A stretch of DNA of 64,000 bases from Gracilibacillus alcaliphilus. GTDB taxonomy: Bacteria; Bacillota; Bacilli; Bacillales; Amphibacillaceae. Both the position numbers and the translations under genes were made by a program. The notes under the pieces were generated by a model that worked only from the letters and a program-made list of their open reading frames with translations, did not search any database and was not told the origin of the DNA. The stretch lies in the NCBI RefSeq assembly GCF_016909015.1, contig NZ_JAFBFA010000003.1, forward strand, positions 1 to 64,000. The letters are read 5' to 3'. Shown in pieces: positions 51,066-60,420 of this stretch (within the stretch, counting starts at the first letter, position 1; every line of letters starts with the position of its first letter).

Positions 51066-52385
51066 TTACCATCCCTCTAAATCTAATTGCAAAGCTTGTC
51101 TCTCTACATCACGGTCATACTTTTCAGCTGCTTCTGCAGGATCTACCATACCTAAACCTAGTTCTACGGTTATTTGCTCCAAATTTGGACCTTTTAATGG
51201 AGAACTAAATTCCAATGCAGAAGTGACATTACCGGCTTCTACATATTCATTCATATCCAAAACGGCTTCATACGTATCATCTGGCAGTTCTACTCCCTCG
51301 ACCATATACGGACCATTAGGTTTAATCGCTTCCATTTGTTTCTCGATACCTTCTGGTGAGGTTGCATATTCGACCCAGCGTTTGGCCGCATCTAAATCTT
51401 GTGCATCTTTGTTAACATAGAAACCGCCAGGTAACCAAATCGTCATACCGTGTATTTCGGGATCATCATTTGGAATAGCGAAAAAACCAATATCATCTAC
51501 TTGATCAGGGTGGTTACTCTCAATTTCTGCTAGTGCATCCGTAATGACAGGAAAATGGACTGCTTCACCTGTTGCCAGCATTTCCAAACCATTTGTATAG
51601 GAGGTAGAGGAAGCTGCATCGTTGTAATGCCCGTGTTCATGTAGTTCAGCAATTTTTTCGAGCCCTCTTAATGCAGCAGGTGTGGAGGAATACTTCATTT
51701 CATTTGCGGTATATTTTTCTCCAAAGTCTGGTTCTGCTGCATGCAGATTATAATAATCGCCAAGCAAGATGACCTGTGATGTCCACGTTTCTTGATAAGC
51801 AGCCACGACAGGAACTTTTCCTTCTGCTTTAATCTTGTCATTATTATCTAGAAATTCTTCCCAAGTCTGAGGTACCTCCAAACCTAATTCTTCATAAACT
51901 GCCTTGTTATACAAAATACCTCCACTTGAAGTGGAGCCGCCCGGAACACCGTAAATACCGTCTCCATCTGAAACAGCTACTTTAAACTCTTCTTGTATTG
52001 TATCCATATAGGGCTCATCTGATAGATCAGCAAAATGCTGACTTGGGTTAAGTGCTTTGAATAATGCTCCTGAATTATAGGACATAATATCTGTCATCTC
52101 TCCTGTTGCCAATCTGGTCTTGACCACATTATCTCCTTCTGCGCCTTCAGGCCGTACTTCTATTTCAGTATCAATGTTATACTTCTCTTTTACCCCTTCC
52201 GCAACCGCTTCCACACTTGCGCTAGCCCTTTGGGAACCGCTAATTAAAATACTTACCGTACCGCCTACTTGATCAGACCCATTATCGCTAGACGACGTAT
52301 CATCGCTTCCACATGCTGCAAGCAATAGTACAAATAAACCAATTACTGCTAAAGCTAACCACTTCCCAGTCTTTAATGCCTCCAT
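51066..52385 (-). CDS. Sugar-binding lipoprotein, paralogue 2
   Basis: A 439-residue extracellular binding protein with lipobox LLAAC (Cys25). Long blocks are identical to paralogue 1, such as AEGVKEKYNIDT, NVVKTRLATGEMTDIM, ALNPSQHF, LKGPNLEQITVELGLGM and AAEKYDRDV. The regions around the putative ligand cleft differ (GGSTSSGGILYNK against EASQGGGILYNR). It is the gene nearest the YesN/YesM regulators, 77 bases downstream of the regulator stop, and probably is the first structural gene of the operon. Confidence 0.92.
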   Translation of the reverse strand: MEALKTGKWLALAVIGLFVLLLAACGSDDTSSSDNGSDQVGGTVSILISGSQRASASVEAVAEGVKEKYNIDTEIEVRPEGAEGDNVVKTRLATGEMTDIMSYNSGALFKALNPSQHFADLSDEPYMDTIQEEFKVAVSDGDGIYGVPGGSTSSGGILYNKAVYEELGLEVPQTWEEFLDNNDKIKAEGKVPVVAAYQETWTSQVILLGDYYNLHAAEPDFGEKYTANEMKYSSTPAALRGLEKIAELHEHGHYNDAASSTSYTNGLEMLATGEAVHFPVITDALAEIESNHPDQVDDIGFFAIPNDDPEIHGMTIWLPGGFYVNKDAQDLDAAKRWVEYATSPEGIEKQMEAIKPNGPYMVEGVELPDDTYEAVLDMNEYVEAGNVTSALEFSSPLKGPNLEQITVELGLGMVDPAEAAEKYDRDVERQALQLDLEGW

Positions 52386-52462
52386 GAATGAAACCCCCTC
52401 GTTTTTTTAATTACATGTTAATCATACAAATACTGCCACACGTAAAAAACCGCAGATTTTAA

Positions 52463-53971
52463 CTATAGAAGGGGGCGATTTTTACAATCCCCCCTTCTAT
52501 ACTCTGTAGGTGTTATTCCTGTTACCTTCTTAAATACGGTTCGAAAATGTTTAGGGTCTTGATAACCAACCATCTCTCCCACCTCAGCTGTCCTTTGTAA
52601 ACCGCTGTCCAAAAACTCCTTAGCCTTTTTTATTCGATACTGGGTTAAGTATTCAGAAAAGGTCACTCCTGTTTGTTCTTTAAATTCTCGTGATAAATAA
52701 CTCAAGCTGACGTGATGCTCATCTGCAAATTGCTGAAACGTGATATTCTTGGCATAATCGGTTGTAACCCATTTTTCAACAATAGGAATAAGGTGTTTTG
52801 GTGCTAAGTTCAAAGGTTTTAAATCTTCCGCAATATATAGTACCAATTGATTGATTAATCCTTCTACTTCATGAAAGGTTAAAAAGGTATACATCTGAGC
52901 TAATTTCTCTTCCATATCTTTGATCCGCGTTTTCTCATTTATTAATCGATTCTCCAGTTTATAGGAAATCGCGTAATACATATCCCAAAGAAGTCTTACT
53001 AATTGTCTTTGTGTTAAGTGTTTTTTTTCAATTTCACACATTAATTTTGAAATAATAGGCTTTAGTGACCCGAACTCCCCATTACTTAGGGCATTCTCCA
53101 TTAGGCGAACATAATTCCATAACGCTTGAACATCCACCTCTTTTTTCACTGAGTCACATATAACAAAGGAGGCATGACCAAAGAGAATACTTTGCTCCAT
53201 TGAACGGTGAAGGCGGTCAAAGGCATGACGTAGTTTCTCTTCTGCTGTCTTAAACAGGTATCCGATGTGTACTAAACATTTCTGATTCAACTTACTATGT
53301 ATTTTTCGATAAATATCTATCTGCTTATCAGCATCTGATTGGCTTGGAATTAAAATAACCTTTCTTCTTTGATCAATCGGCAAAAACCATACCTCATCCG
53401 GCCCAAGCAATTGTTTTATCTCTTCTGTATAGTCATCTATGTCACTCCAGCTGTGCGAAGCCTCCCAGTTACCGAGAAGTAAATAAAGCATGTCAAAACT
53501 CTGCTGATCAAATAATGCCAGCTGTTCATTTTCTTTTTCTGTTGCATTTGATAATAGCTGCGTAAGGGACCAGTTTTGCAATGCTTCCCTTTCGGAATGT
53601 TTCTCTTCAATGACTTGAAGTATCCAGTCAATCGTTTCAAACAATGTATCTTTATTAATAGGTTTCAGTAAATAATCTGCAACACCTAGGTGAATCCCCT
53701 GTTTGGCATAATCAAATGTATCATGCACGGTAAGCAGCACACATTCAATGTCCGCAGACAATTCCTTTACCTTGGCGACTAATTCCAATCCATCCATACC
53801 TGGCATGGTAATATCCGTAATAACTAGTTCTGGCCGAATTGATTTCATTGCTTCGTAGGCATCGTCACCATTACCAAAACAGTAAATTTGATGTTCTGTC
53901 TCATAACGACGCATCAGTGCTTCCAATTCCATTAATGCCCAATATTCATCTTCCACCACATATATATTCAT
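52463..53971 (-). CDS. YesN-type response regulator (REC + AraC HTH)
   Basis: A 502-residue two-component regulator. The receiver domain (1-120) has acidic residues Glu7/Asp8, phospho-acceptor Asp53 in VITDITMPG, Thr81 and Lys103 in LLKP. A long middle region (~150-390) of the YesN type follows. The C-terminal AraC double HTH (~400-495: ITFQQFADEHHVSLSYLSREFKEQTGVTFSEYL...GYQDPKHFRTVFKKVTGITPTEYR) binds DNA. The ATG overlaps the kinase stop by four bases. It should activate the sugar-binding protein/permease/GH78 operon directly downstream. Confidence 0.93.
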   Translation of the reverse strand: MNIYVVEDEYWALMELEALMRRYETEHQIYCFGNGDDAYEAMKSIRPELVITDITMPGMDGLELVAKVKELSADIECVLLTVHDTFDYAKQGIHLGVADYLLKPINKDTLFETIDWILQVIEEKHSEREALQNWSLTQLLSNATEKENEQLALFDQQSFDMLYLLLGNWEASHSWSDIDDYTEEIKQLLGPDEVWFLPIDQRRKVILIPSQSDADKQIDIYRKIHSKLNQKCLVHIGYLFKTAEEKLRHAFDRLHRSMEQSILFGHASFVICDSVKKEVDVQALWNYVRLMENALSNGEFGSLKPIISKLMCEIEKKHLTQRQLVRLLWDMYYAISYKLENRLINEKTRIKDMEEKLAQMYTFLTFHEVEGLINQLVLYIAEDLKPLNLAPKHLIPIVEKWVTTDYAKNITFQQFADEHHVSLSYLSREFKEQTGVTFSEYLTQYRIKKAKEFLDSGLQRTAEVGEMVGYQDPKHFRTVFKKVTGITPTEYRRGDCKNRPLL

Positions 53972-55749
53972 TCTCCTTCTCCCTTCTTTTTTTCCAGAGG
54001 CAAATACATTTCTACGGTTGTCCCTACCCCTTCCTCACTATAAATAGACAAATTGGCACGATGTCCATATACCAGCCTGAGCCTCTGAGCAATATTGTGC
54101 AGTCCCACACCTCCTTCTGCTTCAACAATATTTTTCTTTAGCTGCTGTTGCAATTGTTCTAATTTCATTTCAGACATACCTTGCCCATTATCCGCAATGC
54201 GCACAAACAAGTAGTCACCTTCCTTATAGGCGTATATTTCAATAATTCCTTCTCTCTTTTTCCCCCCCAAACCATGATTGACGGCATTCTCTATAATAGG
54301 CTGCAGCAAAAGCTTTGGAATAAATACCTTCTTTACCTCATCTGTAATATATTCACTCACTATAAAACGATCACGAAAACGGTACTGCTGAATTCGAATA
54401 TAGTTATGAATATGAACCATTTCTTCTTCCAGATATACATGTTGACCCAGCCCCCTCATTGTATATTTGAATAAATCCGCTAACGATTCTGAAATCTCGG
54501 CTACTTCTTCCACCCCCTTTACCCGGCTGATAGATTTCATAATATTTAAAGTATTGTATAGAAAGTGAGGATTAATTTGTGATTGAAGCGCTGAAATTTT
54601 AGCATTTTTCTCGGTAATACTAGATTCATAGACCTCTGTAATAAGTTTGTGAATGCTGTCCAGCATGCTATTGTACACCCTAATAGAGACATTCACCTCT
54701 TCATTGCTACTCAACTCCATCCGTTCTGCTAAGTCTCCCTGCTCCACTCGTTTCATATTTCTCATCATATTAACAAATGGTTTCGTAATATTATGGGATA
54801 ACAAGTAGGAAATGCCGGCAATAATCAGAATAGCTGCTGCCCCGCTGATACCAATAAATAATATCACTTGATTTCTTTCATGGACGACAAAGTCATTATT
54901 AATCAGTGTTAAGGCATGCCAACCGGTGAATTCCGATTGATCATCCGCAAATAAATATGCTGTTTCTTCCCATTCCAATGTACCACTCTTGTCTGCTGTC
55001 ATCGGCAATTGCCGCAGCTTTTCTCCCGTCAATGCTTGCTTATCATCATAAACCACATGCCCTTCATCTGTTAGAATAAGTACACGCAAATGCTCCTCTA
55101 AGACATCGACATTTTCTATTTCTAGCAGTTCCTTAAATACATCCACATTTATATCAATTTTGAGAGTACCAATCCGGTCTCGCACCGGTATTTCATAAAT
55201 ATTTCTGATAAAAGAAATAACCAGTTTCTCGTTTCCATTTGGCATGATTTCACGATGAGTAGGCAAAAGCAGAAAATCATTTGACTCTCCTATTTCTTTC
55301 ATCCAAATTTCCTCTGCCGGTTCATACCCTATTCTAGTGCCATCACTTTTATAATAGGAAAAATTCACCCCCGCTGGCGTATACAATGTCACTCCTTCCA
55401 CATCTTCCCGTGGATAAGATTGATTAAAGATATTGCCGTATAATTGATTGCGAATCACTACATCACTAGCCACTTGTGTCGAATTCTTATAGTTGACTAA
55501 TGCTTCCTGCACATCGGTATCCGTGAAAATAGATATAGCCATTCGCTCAATATCACGAAAATATAAATCGATCGTTTGTGTCATTTGGGCAGACAGTACA
55601 ATCGACATCTCTTGAGCATTGTCTTTCATTTGATTGATATTCATAAAATAAATAAGTGTTCCAATCACCGTAATCACAATAATGTATACGCTTGCAAAAG
55701 TGATGAATATCTTGGATTTAATACTCAATGCCCGAAAACTATTCTTCAT
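53968..55749 (-). CDS. YesM-type sensor histidine kinase
   Basis: A 593-residue membrane kinase. A transmembrane helix at ~15-38, an extracytoplasmic sensing domain (~40-280, Cache-like), a second helix (~285-305, VILFIGISGAAAILIIAGISYLL), HAMP (~310-360), His_kinase motif NPHFLYNTLN with phosphorylated His395, and a HATPase_c domain with NAVNHGLG and DNGQGMS boxes. The start at 55749 follows GGGGGAACTGCTT. Two-component pairs of this type sense extracellular oligosaccharides, often via the binding protein, and drive the neighbouring transporter genes. It is the first gene of the rhamnoside locus. Confidence 0.93.
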   Translation of the reverse strand: MKNSFRALSIKSKIFITFASVYIIVITVIGTLIYFMNINQMKDNAQEMSIVLSAQMTQTIDLYFRDIERMAISIFTDTDVQEALVNYKNSTQVASDVVIRNQLYGNIFNQSYPREDVEGVTLYTPAGVNFSYYKSDGTRIGYEPAEEIWMKEIGESNDFLLLPTHREIMPNGNEKLVISFIRNIYEIPVRDRIGTLKIDINVDVFKELLEIENVDVLEEHLRVLILTDEGHVVYDDKQALTGEKLRQLPMTADKSGTLEWEETAYLFADDQSEFTGWHALTLINNDFVVHERNQVILFIGISGAAAILIIAGISYLLSHNITKPFVNMMRNMKRVEQGDLAERMELSSNEEVNVSIRVYNSMLDSIHKLITEVYESSITEKNAKISALQSQINPHFLYNTLNIMKSISRVKGVEEVAEISESLADLFKYTMRGLGQHVYLEEEMVHIHNYIRIQQYRFRDRFIVSEYITDEVKKVFIPKLLLQPIIENAVNHGLGGKKREGIIEIYAYKEGDYLFVRIADNGQGMSEMKLEQLQQQLKKNIVEAEGGVGLHNIAQRLRLVYGHRANLSIYSEEGVGTTVEMYLPLEKKKGEGE

Positions 55750-55994
55750 AAGCAGTTCCCCCAATTAATCAGAAGTACATTTATTCTAAGCTTACCGTTT
55801 ATTAAATTCAATGGCTGATACAGTCTTCAGTTCTTTATCTAGCGCTGTTTTCCCGTCCTTTTATTTTCTAAAACCTGATTCTTATAGACATTCAAGACAA
55901 GAAAAAGAGAATATTTGTCCTTTTAGACGTCGACTTTCCTCTTTCAGATATTGTATTAATTAAGATAACCTTACACGAATAAGGAGGAAGAACA

Positions 55995-56894
55995 ATGACT
56001 ACACCATCCCAGCTTGATCAATTAGAAGCGGAATCAATCTATATTATTAGAGAAGTTGCCGCAGAATGTGCAAATCCTGTGATGCTCTACTCCATTGGGA
56101 AAGACAGCTCCGTGATGCTGCATTTAGCGATGAAAGCTTTTTATCCAGAGAAACCGCCATTTCCCTTTATGCATATTGATACAACATGGAAATTCAAAGA
56201 AATGATAGAATTTCGTGATCGCAAAGCCAGAGAACTAGCCATTGAAATGATTGTCTACACCAATCAAGAAGGTGTAGAACAAGGCATCAATCCATTTGAT
56301 CACGGGGCAAGCTATACCGATATTATGAAAACCCAGGCACTAAAGCAAGGCTTGGATAAGTATGGATTTGATGCCGCATTTGGCGGGGGACGCCGTGATG
56401 AAGAAAAGGCTCGTGCCAAGGAACGAATTTTTTCCTTTCGTAACAAAAATCATGCATGGGATCCCAAAAATCAACGCCCCGAAATGTGGAAACTGTATAA
56501 TACCCGGATTCACAAAGGAGAAAGCATGCGCGTGTTTCCATTGTCTAATTGGACAGAAAGAGATATTTGGCAATATATCCTTAGGGAAAAGATAGATATT
56601 GTCCCCTTATATTTTGCTAAAGAACGTCCCGTGATTGTGCGCGATCACAATCTTATCATGGTGGATGATGATAGAATGCCGTTAGCTCCACATGAAAACA
56701 TAATATACAAGAAAATCCGCTTCCGTACACTAGGCTGTTATCCGCTAACTGGGGGTATCGAATCCAACGCAGGTACCCTGGAGAAAATTGTCGAAGAAAC
56801 GCTAGGCGCTGTTTCTTCGGAACGAACCAGCCGAGTGATTGACCATGAAGCGGCAGGCAGTATGGAACGCCGGAAGAGAGAGGGGTATTTCTAA
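55995..56894 (+). CDS. cysD: Sulfate adenylyltransferase subunit 2 (CysD)
   Basis: A 299-residue ATP sulfurylase catalytic subunit, which makes adenosine 5'-phosphosulfate from ATP and sulfate with the CysN GTPase. The PP-loop SIGKDSSVMLHLA is near residue 34. GGGRRDEEKARAKERIFSFR near 130 and LGCYPLTGGIESNA near 248 are characteristic. The ribosome site is AAGGAGGAAGAAC. The stop lies one base before the ATG of cysNC, a tight operon. Use of the CysDN route, rather than the Sat-type enzyme of B. subtilis, is notable for this group. Confidence 0.95.
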   Translation: MTTPSQLDQLEAESIYIIREVAAECANPVMLYSIGKDSSVMLHLAMKAFYPEKPPFPFMHIDTTWKFKEMIEFRDRKARELAIEMIVYTNQEGVEQGINPFDHGASYTDIMKTQALKQGLDKYGFDAAFGGGRRDEEKARAKERIFSFRNKNHAWDPKNQRPEMWKLYNTRIHKGESMRVFPLSNWTERDIWQYILREKIDIVPLYFAKERPVIVRDHNLIMVDDDRMPLAPHENIIYKKIRFRTLGCYPLTGGIESNAGTLEKIVEETLGAVSSERTSRVIDHEAAGSMERRKREGYF

Positions 56895-56895
56895 C

Positions 56896-58725
56896 ATGAA
56901 AGGACTATTAAAATTTATTACTTGTGGCAGTGTAGATGACGGAAAATCTACCTTAATCGGCCATATGCTATATGATGCAAAACTGTTATTCGCTGATCAA
57001 GAAAAAGCATTAGAACTAGATTCAAAAATAGGCAGCCGTGGTGGGGAAATTGATTATTCATTGCTGTTGGACGGGTTGACTGCAGAGCGTGAGCAAGGGA
57101 TTACCATAGATGTCGCCTATCGTTATTTCACAACAGAACACCGTTCTTTCATTGTGGCAGATACCCCTGGTCATGAAGAATATACGCGGAATATGGCTGT
57201 TGGGGCTTCCTTTGCTGATTTAGCAGTTATTCTGGCTGATGCGACAAAAGGCATAGTGCCACAAACCAAACGCCATGCCAGAATTTGTGCCTTAATGGGA
57301 ATCAAACATCTGGTATTAGCAATTAATAAAATGGATCTGGTTGGATTTGATCAAGAAAGATTTCAAGCCATTAAGGATTCCTTTCTACAGATAACCTATC
57401 ATATGAACCTGGAAAGCATTCAGGTTATTCCTGTATCGGCTACAGACGGAGACAATATTACTGCTCGCTCCGATCGTACACCCTGGTATGATGGAAAAGC
57501 ATTATTGCCTTATTTAGAGAAAGTCGATGTTCATAAAGAAGAGACTCATGAGCAATTTGTACTGCCCATCCAAAGAGTCAGCCGCCCTGATCATAATTTT
57601 CGCGGCTTCCAGGGACAGGTAGAAGCGGGTCATATTCAGGTGGGCGAAGAAGTGGTCGTTCTTCCAAGTAATGAAAAAGCAAAGGTAACCTCTATTCTTA
57701 TCACCGATAAAGAGACAGAACATGCTGGATACGGACAGCCGATCACTATTCAGTTAGATCGAGAAGTGGATGTATCACGGGGCTGTGTATTAACCACTTC
57801 TGATCAAGTACAAGTAACCGATATGTTTACCGCCTCCCTCTTATGGATGGATGACACAGAATTGATAGAAGGAAGAAATTACTTGATTAAGCTGGGCACG
57901 CAAACTTTACCTGGAACAGTGCTGTCGATTAAACACAAAATAGATATTAACACCGGCAAAGAAGCCCCGGCAGACCGTATCTTTAAGAATGAGTTAATTG
58001 AATGCGATATCGCCTTATCCGAGAAGGCGGTCTTCGATACCTTTACCCATAATGAAGCATTAGGGAGCTTTATTTTGATAGACAGAATCTCCAATATGAC
58101 CTCTGCCTGCGGAGTGATCAACCAATCGCTCCAACGCTCTGCAAATGTCATTTGGCAGGAGACAGATATCTCACGAGCAGTGAGGTCGAAACAGAAAAGC
58201 CAAAAACCACTGACAATCTGGTTTACGGGATTGTCTGGTTCCGGGAAATCTACTCTCGCTAATGAATTAGAAAAAAAATTAGTTGCCTTGGGACACCATA
58301 CTATGCTTTTGGATGGTGATAATGTACGCCACGGCTTAAATAAAGACTTAGGATTCACAGAAGGAGACCGTGTCGAGAATATCCGCCGTATTGCTGAAGT
58401 CGCCAAGCTGATGAATGAAGCAGGTTTAATTACGATTACCGCTTTTATTTCGCCTTATCAGACTGACCGTCAACAAGCTCGTGAAATTATTGGAGAGGAA
58501 TATTTCGAAATTTATGTCAGCACACCTCTGGAAGAATGCGAGAAACGGGATGTGAAAGGATTATATAAAAAAGCTCGTGCCGGGGAAATTCCGAACTTCA
58601 CCGGTATCTCCAGTCCGTATGAAGTACCCGCAAAGCCGAAGTTACGTATTGATACAAGTAAACAATCCATTGAGGACGCAACAGAACTTGTACTGAAAGC
58701 CATTCTTGATCGTGTTCAACTTTAA
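56896..58725 (+). CDS. cysNC: Bifunctional CysN GTPase / CysC APS kinase fusion
   Basis: A 609-residue fusion. The CysN part is an elongation-factor-like GTPase: G1 GSVDDGKST (10-18), DTPGHEEY and NKMD boxes, and two beta-barrel domains. The CysC part begins near residue 430 with Walker A GLSGSGKST (445-453), LDGDNVRHGLNKDLGF and the FISPYQTDR element. The enzyme activates sulfate to APS and then to PAPS. The start at 56896 (MKGLLKFITCGS) follows GAGAGGGG; the upstream in-frame extension overlaps cysD and is not real. No PAPS reductase (cysH) is in the window. Confidence 0.95.
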   Translation: MKGLLKFITCGSVDDGKSTLIGHMLYDAKLLFADQEKALELDSKIGSRGGEIDYSLLLDGLTAEREQGITIDVAYRYFTTEHRSFIVADTPGHEEYTRNMAVGASFADLAVILADATKGIVPQTKRHARICALMGIKHLVLAINKMDLVGFDQERFQAIKDSFLQITYHMNLESIQVIPVSATDGDNITARSDRTPWYDGKALLPYLEKVDVHKEETHEQFVLPIQRVSRPDHNFRGFQGQVEAGHIQVGEEVVVLPSNEKAKVTSILITDKETEHAGYGQPITIQLDREVDVSRGCVLTTSDQVQVTDMFTASLLWMDDTELIEGRNYLIKLGTQTLPGTVLSIKHKIDINTGKEAPADRIFKNELIECDIALSEKAVFDTFTHNEALGSFILIDRISNMTSACGVINQSLQRSANVIWQETDISRAVRSKQKSQKPLTIWFTGLSGSGKSTLANELEKKLVALGHHTMLLDGDNVRHGLNKDLGFTEGDRVENIRRIAEVAKLMNEAGLITITAFISPYQTDRQQAREIIGEEYFEIYVSTPLEECEKRDVKGLYKKARAGEIPNFTGISSPYEVPAKPKLRIDTSKQSIEDATELVLKAILDRVQL

Positions 58726-58853
58726 GTGCCTACTCCAAAATGGCACCATAAGAAATATACTAGAGCTTTACGGACAGCGGTGTTTGCCATGGTATATTGG
58801 TTTTGAACACACACTTTAACAGCTATGTTCTTTCTAAAGGAGTGTGCAGCTAT

Positions 58854-60131
58854 ATGTCAATGGACATGTTATTTGTATTATTATTGATTATTACAATGCT
58901 GGCTGCCTTATTATTAGAATGGGGCAGACCTGCCCTGATCGTATTTACAGTATTAGTTATCTTTCTTTTAACAGGAATACTGACACCAGAAGAAGCGTTA
59001 AAGGGTTTTGCTAATCAAGGAATGCTGACGATTGCCTTATTATTTATCATGGCAGGGGCTGTTCAAAAATATGGAATAATTGATCAGCTAATGAAGCGCT
59101 GGCTTAATAAAAGCACCAGCATAAAAGGAGCAATGTACCGCTTCTTTATTCCCCTCCCCGCTTTTTCGGCATTTTTAAATAATACACCCATCGTGGTTAC
59201 TTTTACACCATTGTTAAAAAAATGGTGTGATGAGCGAGGTTTATCACCTTCTAAATTTCTGATTCCGCTTTCTTATATTACTATTTTAGGAGGAACCATT
59301 ACAATAATAGGGACATCCACCAATCTGGTAGTCCATGGTATGTTACTAGAGTATCATCTGGAGGGCTTTACTCTCTTTCAATTAGCTATTGTAGGCATTC
59401 CTATAACAGTGGTAGGCCTTATATATATCTTTACGTTTGGTTATAAGCTCCTGCCAAACCACACCGGCACACAGAAGCATGGAAATAGCGAGGCCAAAGA
59501 ATACTTGACTGATGATGCAGCTCCAGAAAGCTTACAGGAGGATAAGGTGAAAGGCTGGTTTTCGATTGGATTGTTGCTAACGATGATTCTCCTTGTCACC
59601 TTTAATGTATTTGACATGCTTCAAGCCATGGCTCTTGCCGTCTTAATTCTTCTCTTCACTCGTCTTATCACACCTGAGGAAGTGAAACAGTATATTCAGT
59701 TTGATGTTCTGTTGTTAATCGCCAGCGCGCTTGGCATTGGAACAGCCATGACCAAAAGCGGGCTAGCTGCATGGCTGGCAGAGAATCTGCTGTCTATTAG
59801 TGAACCATTGGGGCTGTTCGCCATGCTTTATTGCGTCTATCTATTAACAAGCATTTTTACAGAACTTATCACCAACAGTGCGGCAGCTATCTTAATGCTG
59901 CCAATTGGGTTACAGATAGCGGAATCATTGGACCTATCTTATATGGGATTTGCCGTCATTATCACCATCGCCGCCTCTGCAAGTTTTATTACTCCGATTG
60001 GCTATCCCACCAACTTAATCGTTTATAGACCAGGAAACTATCAATTGAAAGACTATGTAAAAGCAGGGACACCTCTGTCTGTACTTACCATGCTTGTCAC
60101 GCTAACGATCGTCTATCTAGTCTGGTTTTAA
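58854..60131 (+). CDS. SLC13/DASS-family anion transporter (probable sulfate permease)
   Basis: A 425-residue membrane protein with about 10-11 spans. Both SLC13 signature halves are present: LNNTPIVVTFTPLLKKWC with GTSTNLVVHGMLLE, and ITNSAAAILMLPIG with ITPIGYPTNLIVY. The central hydrophilic loop (KHGNSEAKEYLTDDAAPES) is short; the RCK/TrkA_C domains often inserted in bacterial sulfate members are absent. The start at 58854 follows AAAGGAGTGTGCAGC; the longer frame to 58797 has no site. Its position behind cysD-cysNC makes sulfate the likely substrate, coupled to Na+. Confidence 0.88.
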   Translation: MSMDMLFVLLLIITMLAALLLEWGRPALIVFTVLVIFLLTGILTPEEALKGFANQGMLTIALLFIMAGAVQKYGIIDQLMKRWLNKSTSIKGAMYRFFIPLPAFSAFLNNTPIVVTFTPLLKKWCDERGLSPSKFLIPLSYITILGGTITIIGTSTNLVVHGMLLEYHLEGFTLFQLAIVGIPITVVGLIYIFTFGYKLLPNHTGTQKHGNSEAKEYLTDDAAPESLQEDKVKGWFSIGLLLTMILLVTFNVFDMLQAMALAVLILLFTRLITPEEVKQYIQFDVLLLIASALGIGTAMTKSGLAAWLAENLLSISEPLGLFAMLYCVYLLTSIFTELITNSAAAILMLPIGLQIAESLDLSYMGFAVIITIAASASFITPIGYPTNLIVYRPGNYQLKDYVKAGTPLSVLTMLVTLTIVYLVWF

Positions 60132-60420
60132 CTATCATCAGCAGGGATAGGTGATCACCTGCTTGATGACGATAGCCCGGAAATCAAATGGAGAAAACTA
60201 CAGCTGCTCTATGTCCCGATTGACCATGAAAATGTCCCAATAGATATCGCATTCTTAGTCGTTGTATCATAAACTTGATAGTAAGGTTGTTCAAAAAATT
60301 CAATAAAAATGCTGGAATTAGCAATCCGGCGACTAAAATTTTTTATGAAGTGATGTCTGTAAGAATATGTTAGTTTAGAAAACGTACCAGTTAGTTATTT
60401 TTGATTGGAGGGATTTACAT
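60132..60420. other. Gap between the SLC13 and sulfatase-fold genes
   Basis: Just after the SLC13 stop CATCAGCAGG (about 60137) can pair with CCTGCTTGATG (about 60158) as a bulged hairpin without U-tract. The reading frame after the stop remains open for about 46 codons (for example KWRKLQLLYVPIDHENVPID), perhaps an eroded remnant, but I recognise no family. A GGAGGG site for the next gene ends the gap. Confidence 0.4.

Noticed and set aside
55765..55994. Riboswitch (S-box or T-box) before cysD
   Set aside because: No anti-terminator/terminator pair or conserved core could be found in the 230-base gap.
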